From contig JAZBPA010000059.1 of the NCBI GenBank assembly GCA_036351435.1, positions 1 to 11,598 on the forward strand: a stretch of 11,598 bases of DNA, read 5' to 3'. The position numbers and the translations under genes were made by a program. This document shows positions 6,694-11,598 of this stretch, in pieces; within the stretch, counting starts at the first letter, position 1, and each line of letters opens with the position of its first letter. The notes under the pieces were generated by a model. It had not been told where the DNA came from. It was given only the letters and a program-made list of their open reading frames with translations, and did not search any database. The DNA is from JAAUQA01 sp036351435. Its GTDB lineage: Bacteria; Pseudomonadota; Gammaproteobacteria; Competibacterales; Competibacteraceae.

Positions 6694-7443
6694 ATGAAAG
6701 TATTAGTTGCCGTTAAGCGAGTCGTTGACTACAACGTCAATGTGCGAGCCAAGACGGATGGAACCGGTCCGGATATCGCCAATGCCAAGATGTCGATGAA
6801 TCCCTTCGACGAGGTTGCCGTGGAAGAGGCCGTCCGTCTGAAAGAAGCTGGTACCGCCAGCGAGATCATCGCAGTTTCCATGGGAACCAGCGCTAGCCAA
6901 GATACCATTCGTACCGCATTAGCCATGGGTGCTGATCGGGGTATTCTGGTGGAAAGCGACGCCGAGCTACAGCCCCTGGCGGTTGCCAAGCTACTTAAGG
7001 CCCTGGTTGAGAAAGAACAACCGGAACTGGTGTTGCTCGGCAAACAGGCCATCGACGACGACTCCAATCAAACCGGCCAAATGTTGGCCGCTCTGTTGGG
7101 TTGGGCCCAAGGCACGTTCATCTCCAAATTGGAACTGGGCGATGGTAAAGCTACCGTGATCAGGGAAGTCGACGGCGGTTTGGAAACAGACGCCTTGACC
7201 ATGCCGAGTGTGATTACTGTGGACCTGCGCCTCAATGAACCGCGTTTCGTTAAGCTGCCCAATATCATGAAGGCCAAGAAAAAGCCTCTGGAAACCATCA
7301 AGCCCGATGCATTGGGGGTCGATGTTGCGCCGCGTCTGGCCTACTCGAACTACCGGGAACCGCCGCAACGCCAAGCCGGTATTAAGGTGCCTGATGTCGC
7401 CACATTAGTCGATAAACTCAAGAACGAAGCGAAGGTGATTTGA
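6694..7443 (+). CDS. etfB: Electron transfer flavoprotein beta subunit
   Basis: The small subunit of the soluble ETF heterodimer (249 residues, normal length). It binds AMP and docks acyl-CoA dehydrogenases, passing their electrons through the FAD of EtfA to ETF:ubiquinone oxidoreductase in the membrane. Visible marks: MKVLVAVKRVVDYNVNVR at the N-terminus, SMNPFDEVAVEEA, the AMP-site region GKQAIDDDSNQTGQMLA (116-132), the family signature starting DGGLETDALTMPSVITVDL (160-178), and the dehydrogenase recognition loop LPNIMKAKKKP (188-198). This is a housekeeping group I ETF, not a bifurcating or FixAB type, judging by its close fit to the oxidation-linked pattern. The ATG follows AAAGGGTGA. 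The stop lies two bases before the etfA start, so the two subunits are made together. Confidence 0.97.
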   Translation: MKVLVAVKRVVDYNVNVRAKTDGTGPDIANAKMSMNPFDEVAVEEAVRLKEAGTASEIIAVSMGTSASQDTIRTALAMGADRGILVESDAELQPLAVAKLLKALVEKEQPELVLLGKQAIDDDSNQTGQMLAALLGWAQGTFISKLELGDGKATVIREVDGGLETDALTMPSVITVDLRLNEPRFVKLPNIMKAKKKPLETIKPDALGVDVAPRLAYSNYREPPQRQAGIKVPDVATLVDKLKNEAKVI

Positions 7444-7445
7444 TC

Positions 7446-8375
7446 ATGAGCGTGCTGGTTATTGCTGAACACGACAACGCCACCATCAAAAAGGCCACAT
7501 TGAGCACGGTCACTGCTGCCGGCCAAATGGGTGGCGATGTCCACGTACTGGTCGCCGGACAGGATTGCCAGGCAGCAGCTGATGAAGCCGCTAAAATCGC
7601 CGGTGTCGGCAAGGTCTTGATGGCCGATGCACCGCATTACAACCACGAGCTGGCTGAAAACATCGCCCCGTTGGTTGCCAAGTTGGCAGCCGATTACAGC
7701 CATGTCATCACTCCCGCCACCACTATGGGCAAGAATTTCATGCCCCGGGTGGCGGCGTTACTGGACGTAGCGCAAATCTCTGAGATCATCGCCGTGGAAT
7801 CTGTCGATACTTTTGTGCGGCCCATTTATGCCGGCAATGTATTCGTCAACGTGACGTCCAACGATGCGATCAAAGTGATCACTGTGCGCGCGACATCTTT
7901 CGACGCAGCCGCTGCTGAAGGCGGCTCAGCCAGCGTAGAGGCGACCGAAATCACCCCAGCGGCGGGTATGTCCGAATACGTCAGCCAGGAAGTCACCGAA
8001 TCGGATCGCCCCGAAATGACTAGCGCCCGGGTAGTTGTAGCCGGTGGTCGTGCTTTGGGCAGCGGTGAAAACTTTAAATTGCTGGATGACTTGGCCGATA
8101 AATTGGGTGCTGCCGTCGGCGCTACCCGCGCAGCGGTCGATGCCGGTTATGTCCCCAACGATTATCAGATCGGTCAAACCGGCAAGGTGATCGCCCCTGA
8201 GTTGTATATCGGTATTGGCTTATCCGGGGCCATTCAGCATTTGGCTGGTATGAAGGACAGTAAGGTCATCGTGTGCATCAACAAGGATGAAGAGGCTCCG
8301 ATTTTCTCAGTCTCCGATTACGGGCTGGTGGGCGATTTGTTCACCGTCGTACCCGAGTTGACCAACGCATTGTAA
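7446..8375 (+). CDS. etfA: Electron transfer flavoprotein alpha subunit
   Basis: The FAD-carrying large subunit of ETF (309 residues). The start is the ATG at 7446, which has AAGGTGA (7432-7438) seven bases upstream and gives the family's usual N-terminus MSVLVIAEHDN; a TTG two codons earlier is not needed. The N-terminal domain (1-190) is the partner fold of EtfB. The C-terminal FAD domain begins near ARVVVAGGRALGSGENF (194-210) and continues through GATRAAVDAG (Arg228), QIGQTGKVIAPELYIGIG and SGAIQHLAGMKDSKVIV to INKDEEAPIFSVSDYGLVGD, which together form the classic ETF alpha signature. All flavin-contacting segments are present. It forms an operon with etfB and ends 20 bases before an intrinsic terminator. 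Confidence 0.97.
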   Translation: MSVLVIAEHDNATIKKATLSTVTAAGQMGGDVHVLVAGQDCQAAADEAAKIAGVGKVLMADAPHYNHELAENIAPLVAKLAADYSHVITPATTMGKNFMPRVAALLDVAQISEIIAVESVDTFVRPIYAGNVFVNVTSNDAIKVITVRATSFDAAAAEGGSASVEATEITPAAGMSEYVSQEVTESDRPEMTSARVVVAGGRALGSGENFKLLDDLADKLGAAVGATRAAVDAGYVPNDYQIGQTGKVIAPELYIGIGLSGAIQHLAGMKDSKVIVCINKDEEAPIFSVSDYGLVGDLFTVVPELTNAL

Positions 8376-8394
8376 AACGACTGACGTCTGTGGG

Positions 8395-8423
8395 CGCCGC
8401 CGCAGTATTTGGCGGCGTTTTTT
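8395..8423 (+). terminator. Rho-independent terminator after etfBA
   Basis: CGCCGCC (8395-8401) pairs perfectly with GGCGGCG (8411-8417) across a nine-base loop and is followed at once by six T residues (8418-8423). It ends the etfBA transcript and separates it from the dehydrogenase gene, whose start is only 46 bases further on. Confidence 0.9.
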
Positions 8424-8469
8424 CGTTAGTTGCCTCTATCGATTGATTCCTCTCCCCAGGAGACCTGCT

Positions 8470-10260
8470 ATGACCGTATATGCCGCACCGATTCGCGACA
8501 TGAGCTTTGTGATCAAAGAACTGGCTAACCTGGACCAAGTTGCCGCATTGCCCGCTTATGAAGAACAAGGCGTAGCCGATGTGGCGGAAGCCATTTTGGA
8601 AGAAGCCGGCAAATTTGCCAGCGAAGTGCTGGCCACCCTAAACTGGGAATCCAGCCAAGAAGGGGCACATTTGGAAAATGGCAATGTACGTGCACCGCAC
8701 GGTTTTGCGGATGCGTATAAGCAATTTTCCGAAGGCGGTTGGAACGGCTTAGCCGCACCGGTCGAATATGATGGCCAGGGCCTACCGGAGTTGCTCAACA
8801 CACCGACTTACGAAATGTGGAACGCCTCCAACATGTCCTTCGCCTTAGCACCGTTGTTGGGTGCAGGCGCCACTGAATGCATCAAGCATCACGGTTCGGA
8901 TGAACAAAAAGCCACTTACTTGCCCAAGATGATTGCTGGCGAATGGGCCGGCACGATGGATTTGACAGAACCCGCAGCAGGATCTGATCTCAGTAACGTC
9001 AAGTGTAAAGCTGCCCCCGAAGGGGATCACTATCGAATCAACGGCACCAAGATTTTCATCACTTGGGGCGATCATGACATGACCGACAACATCATTCATC
9101 TGGTGTTGGCTCGGCTACCGGATGCCCCGGAAGGCGTGAAGGGCATCTCGTTGTTTTTAGTGCCCAAATATCTGGTCAAAGCCGACGGTAGCCTGGAGGA
9201 TCAGATTAATGGCGTCAAATGCGTAGGCATTGAGCACAAGCTGGGTATCCACGCCAGCGCCACATGCTCACTGGCGTATGAAGACGCTATCGGTTATCTG
9301 GTCGGAACGCCCAACCGGGGTTTAATGCACATGTTCACCATGATGAACGAAGCCCGGCTCAAAGTGGGTGTGCAAGGTTTGGCCGTTGCCGATCGTGCTT
9401 ATCAAGCCGCTGTGCAATATGCCAAAGAACGGATCCAGGGTTTTGCCATGAAAGGCGCACGTGGCGGTGAGCGGGTGTCGATCATCCATCATCCCGACGT
9501 ACGCCGCATGCTGATGACCATGAAGTCGCAGATCGAAGCAATGCGCGCCCTCAATTACGTCATCGCCATGCACATGGACTTGGCAGCACATCACCCAGAC
9601 ACTGCGGTACGCAAAACTAACCATGCTCGGTTAGATTTACTGATTCCGGTTACCAAAGGCTGGTGTAGCGAAATCGGCATTGAGGTGGCCTCGCTGGCCA
9701 TTCAGGTTTATGGGGGCATGGGTTTTGTCGAAGAAAGCCGGGTCGCTCAGCATTTCCGCGATGCGCGTATCGCCACCATCTACGAAGGCACGACCGGTAT
9801 TCAGGCCGCTGACTTAGTGGGACGCAAGTTGCCCTTGGATAAGGGCGCGGCAATGATCGAATTGATCGCCGATATGCGTGCTGTTGAACAACAGCTGGGC
9901 GCTGCATCGGGAGACGATATGGCGGCGATTCGGAAATCCTTAGCCGACGGAATCCAGGCGCTGAGTAGCTCAAGCAATACCCTCGTCGGCGCGTTAGCTG
10001 AGGATCCGAGCGCAGCAATGGCTAATTCAGTGAACTACTTGATGCTGGTGGGTTATGTCTGCGGCGGCTGGCAGATGGCGCGTGCCGCTTTGGTAGCGCA
10101 GAAGAAACTCGCCGCGGGCGAAGACACCGATTTCCACGAAACTAAACTGGTAACCGCTCGTTTCTACGCCGACCAAATCTTGCCCAAAGCCACTGCACTG
10201 GCGCAGATGATCAAGGCCGGCGGCGCATCCACTCTGGCGCTGACTGAAGAGCAGTTCTAA
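8470..10260 (+). CDS. Long-form acyl-CoA dehydrogenase with C-terminal extension (DmdC-like)
   Basis: An FAD enzyme of 596 residues that introduces an alpha-beta double bond into an acyl-CoA and hands electrons to ETF. The start is the ATG at 8470, with AGGAGA (8458-8463) six bases upstream. An earlier in-frame TTG lacks a site. Segments: an extra N-terminal region (1-50), flavin and substrate region MDLTEPAAGSDLSNVK (about 162-177), TKIFITWGDHD, middle domain ISLFLVPKYLV, GIEHKLGIHASATC, QVYGGMGFVEES, and the catalytic base Glu439 in IYEGTTGIQ. After about 465 comes the helical extra C-terminal domain of the roughly 600-residue class. That class includes DmdC (3-methylmercaptopropionyl-CoA dehydrogenase) and unassigned fatty acyl-CoA dehydrogenases; the sequence does not settle the substrate. 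Its place behind etfBA fits ETF as its electron acceptor. Confidence 0.93.
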   Translation: MTVYAAPIRDMSFVIKELANLDQVAALPAYEEQGVADVAEAILEEAGKFASEVLATLNWESSQEGAHLENGNVRAPHGFADAYKQFSEGGWNGLAAPVEYDGQGLPELLNTPTYEMWNASNMSFALAPLLGAGATECIKHHGSDEQKATYLPKMIAGEWAGTMDLTEPAAGSDLSNVKCKAAPEGDHYRINGTKIFITWGDHDMTDNIIHLVLARLPDAPEGVKGISLFLVPKYLVKADGSLEDQINGVKCVGIEHKLGIHASATCSLAYEDAIGYLVGTPNRGLMHMFTMMNEARLKVGVQGLAVADRAYQAAVQYAKERIQGFAMKGARGGERVSIIHHPDVRRMLMTMKSQIEAMRALNYVIAMHMDLAAHHPDTAVRKTNHARLDLLIPVTKGWCSEIGIEVASLAIQVYGGMGFVEESRVAQHFRDARIATIYEGTTGIQAADLVGRKLPLDKGAAMIELIADMRAVEQQLGAASGDDMAAIRKSLADGIQALSSSSNTLVGALAEDPSAAMANSVNYLMLVGYVCGGWQMARAALVAQKKLAAGEDTDFHETKLVTARFYADQILPKATALAQMIKAGGASTLALTEEQF

Positions 10261-10277
10261 AAGGGCTGTCCAATTCC

Positions 10278-10300
10278 CCCTCTTTCCTCGGGAGAGAGGG
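10278..10300 (+). other. CCCTCT/AGAGGG hairpin downstream of the dehydrogenase gene
   Basis: CCCTCT (10278-10283) pairs with AGAGGG (10295-10300), with a further TCC/GGA inside. It looks like the CCCTC-rich intergenic hairpins scattered in several gammaproteobacterial genomes. It may be a remnant of such a repeat or the first part of a terminator pair. Only one copy lies in the window. Confidence 0.35.
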
Positions 10301-10314
10301 TAGTTATTTTCAAC

Positions 10315-10345
10315 AGAACCCGTTGCGGATATTGCAACGGGTTCT
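10315..10345. terminator. Probable bidirectional terminator between convergent genes
   Basis: AGAACCCGTTGC (10315-10326) and GCAACGGGTTCT (10334-10345) form a perfect 12-bp stem with a seven-base loop. It lies between the stop of the dehydrogenase gene (10260) and the stop of the convergent AraC gene (10362). The plus-strand exit is pyrimidine-rich (TTCTTCTACCTT) rather than a pure T-run, and the minus-strand exit has no T-run, so strength is uncertain although position and stem argue for termination. Confidence 0.7.
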
Positions 10346-10361
10346 TCTACCTTGAAAAACC

Positions 10362-11396
10362 CTATCCTTCGCGTCCGTTACGAACGCGCCATTGCCCGGG
10401 TGAAATCCCAGCCCATTGCTTGAAAGCACGGATGAACACCGTCGTATCTGCATATTGCAGAGCAGTCGCGATCCTAGCCAGGGGCATCTTACTCTCGGAG
10501 AGCAACTGCCGAGCCACCTCGTAGCGCATATTCTCTAACTCATGACTGAAAGTCGTTCCCTCGGCTTGGAGTCGCCTATTGAGTGTGCGTTCGTGCATGC
10601 AGAGTCGTTTGGCGATGTGGGAAACCGTGCATTGCCCAGTTTCCAGGGACATGCGCAGTAACCGACGCACCTCGCTAACGATACTGCCCTCACGGTGGAG
10701 GTGAAGCTTATTCGCTTCCTGTTCTAAATAGTGGTGCAGAAGATCATCGGCAGAGGTCGGGCGGTGATCCAGCCAGTGGGTGGAGAATACCAGCGCGTTT
10801 TTATCCGCCTCTAAGCGCAGCGGTGCCTGAAAGAAGCGGCGATACGGCGCTGGGTTATGCGACGCTTGTCTTGAGAAGTGCACTTCAGTGGGATTCCAAT
10901 CCGCACCACACAGATCACGCATGATGTTACAAGCGACAGCCACCGACATGTCGTAAATCTGGTCAACGGCTTCTGCTCCGGTTTCGTAAATAGTGTAGCC
11001 AAACCATGAGACGTCATTTTTCCTGACGAGGGTAACCACGCCGCCTTGATCGTGCAGGTCTAAATGACGCATCAGACCGTGTAACGCCGTCGCGACGTCG
11101 GGGGCAGTGCGAAGCATGAAACCTGGAATCCCCAAAAACGAAGGGACAGCACGCGCGCCCACCAGTAAACCGAAGTGCGGGCAGCCCGTTTCCGCAACGC
11201 AGCGAGCCAGCAGCTTGCTCGCGGTGGTGTAGGGAATCTTGGTATCCAGATCCTCGAATTGCGTCAGCGTGAACCCCACGCTACTGAAGATCGTCTCGGG
11301 TTCGCAGCCGAACTCACGCAGTACGACCGGTATGTTCATCAGCGGACCAACGCGGACGAGGCTGTTGGCTGTAGCAGGTTGAATCCGTGCCGGCAT
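10362..11396 (-). CDS. AraC-family transcriptional regulator with Arabinose_bd-type N-terminal domain
   Basis: A DNA-binding regulator of 344 residues from the ATG at 11396, which has AGAAGG about eight bases upstream. An upstream TTG at 11426 would add ten residues without a better site. The N-terminal two thirds (about 18-210) match the Arabinose_bd-type effector domain of OruR/ArgR-like regulators (GPLMNIPVVLREFG, FGLLVGARAVPSFLGIPGFM). The C-terminal AraC domain (about 235-340) holds two helix-turn-helix units: VSHIAKRLCMHERTLNRRL (258-276) and LARIATALQYADTTVFIRAF (306-325), ending in the family motif KQWAGISPGQWR. The ligand is unknown. It is convergent with the dehydrogenase gene and divergent from a gene leaving the window; that divergent gene is the most natural target, and lipid or amino acid catabolism is a common theme for the subfamily. 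Both remain inferences. Confidence 0.92.
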   Translation of the reverse strand: MPARIQPATANSLVRVGPLMNIPVVLREFGCEPETIFSSVGFTLTQFEDLDTKIPYTTASKLLARCVAETGCPHFGLLVGARAVPSFLGIPGFMLRTAPDVATALHGLMRHLDLHDQGGVVTLVRKNDVSWFGYTIYETGAEAVDQIYDMSVAVACNIMRDLCGADWNPTEVHFSRQASHNPAPYRRFFQAPLRLEADKNALVFSTHWLDHRPTSADDLLHHYLEQEANKLHLHREGSIVSEVRRLLRMSLETGQCTVSHIAKRLCMHERTLNRRLQAEGTTFSHELENMRYEVARQLLSESKMPLARIATALQYADTTVFIRAFKQWAGISPGQWRVRNGREG

Positions 11397-11455
11397 TCGC
11401 CAGCCTTCTTTTTCTTGCACTATCAATACTCGTAAGTTTGGTCCTTGTCGTGAAT

Positions 11456-11461
11456 TGTCAA
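11456..11461 (-). promoter_or_regulatory. Possible -35 element for the AraC gene
   Basis: The minus strand carries a perfect TTGACA here, about 60 bases before the ATG. No hexamer at 16-19 bp resembles TATAAT (best matches two of six). It may be a weak or activated promoter, or chance. The rest of 11397-11576 is AT-rich with no clear operator; a short direct repeat AATGC-AATGC lies at 11481-11490. Confidence 0.25.
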
Positions 11462-11576
11462 CTTTTTGTCGGGATTTGGCAATGCAATGCGAACAATAGT
11501 TGCTTATTCTTAAGCAGCTAAACCTTTGCTTTTTTTATGGGATTTTTCAACCATTAGCTGGAAACAGGATTTGACC

Positions 11577-11598
11577 ATGAATAGCGCCAGAAAAAGAT
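11577..11598 (+). CDS. Start of a divergent gene, truncated by window end; product unknown
   Basis: An ATG at 11577 has AGGA (11566-11569) seven bases upstream and stays open to the window edge, giving MNSARKR. Seven codons do not allow identification. The basic start is compatible with a signal peptide or with a cytoplasmic protein. It is divergent from the AraC regulator, with 180 bp between the two start codons, which is the classic layout for a regulator and its target. Confidence 0.6.

Noticed and set aside
6991..7374. Minus-strand open frame inside etfB
   Set aside because: It overlaps a certain gene and shows no family motif.
7440..7445. TTG start for etfA
   Set aside because: The ATG at 7446 has a correctly spaced AAGGTGA and yields the usual family N-terminus.
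9650..10018. Minus-strand open frame within the dehydrogenase gene
   Set aside because: The Arg/Pro-rich product is typical of an antisense shadow and has no ribosome site or motif.
1..11598. CRISPR arrays, tRNA or rRNA genes, transposases or phage genes
   Set aside because: No regularly spaced repeats, no cloverleaf-like or conserved RNA segments and no recombinase motifs were found; the window is almost fully explained by ordinary genes.

Overview
The window most likely comes from a gammaproteobacterium of moderate, slightly GC-leaning composition. The EtfB, EtfA, AcuI and acyl-CoA dehydrogenase proteins are of the type usual in that class. An FHA/PP2C/FGE-domain signalling cluster is also common in its environmental members. 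The class assignment is an inference from how the proteins look; no database search was possible.

Bases 1-5399 (plus strand) hold the 3' part of a tightly packed operon for a membrane-associated Ser/Thr phosphorylation system. The first gene enters the window already open. What is visible is a Pro/Glu-rich linker, one transmembrane helix, a coiled coil and an FGE-sulfatase (SUMF1-like) domain, the usual tail of a kinase-FGE receptor; the presumed kinase domain lies outside the window. It is followed by an exported VWA protein with a membrane helix and a cytoplasmic FHA domain, a small soluble FHA protein, a PP2C phosphatase with a C-terminal membrane anchor, and a second, soluble PP2C. Spacing is minimal: one stop codon is followed directly by a start, and the two phosphatase genes overlap as ATGA. 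The set suggests writing (kinase), reading (two FHA domains) and erasing (two PP2Cs), with the FGE and VWA domains outside the inner membrane as sensors. The parts match those of the type VI secretion threonine phosphorylation pathway (PpkA, TagR, Fha, PppA) but the domains are combined differently. No secretion gene is visible.

Bases 5403-6407 (minus strand) encode an AcuI/YhdH-type acryloyl-CoA reductase, ending 3 bp from the end of the second phosphatase gene. A 286-bp divergent region with candidate promoters separates it from etfB-etfA (6694-8375), the electron-transfer flavoprotein. These end at a strong intrinsic terminator. A long acyl-CoA dehydrogenase of the DmdC-like class follows (8470-10260). 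It would pass electrons to ETF, so this half of the window is a short-chain or fatty acyl-CoA oxidation and reduction module.

A 12-bp perfect hairpin lies between the dehydrogenase gene and a convergent AraC-family regulator (10362-11396, minus). The last bases hold an upstream region of about 180 bp and the first seven codons of a divergent gene that leaves the window.
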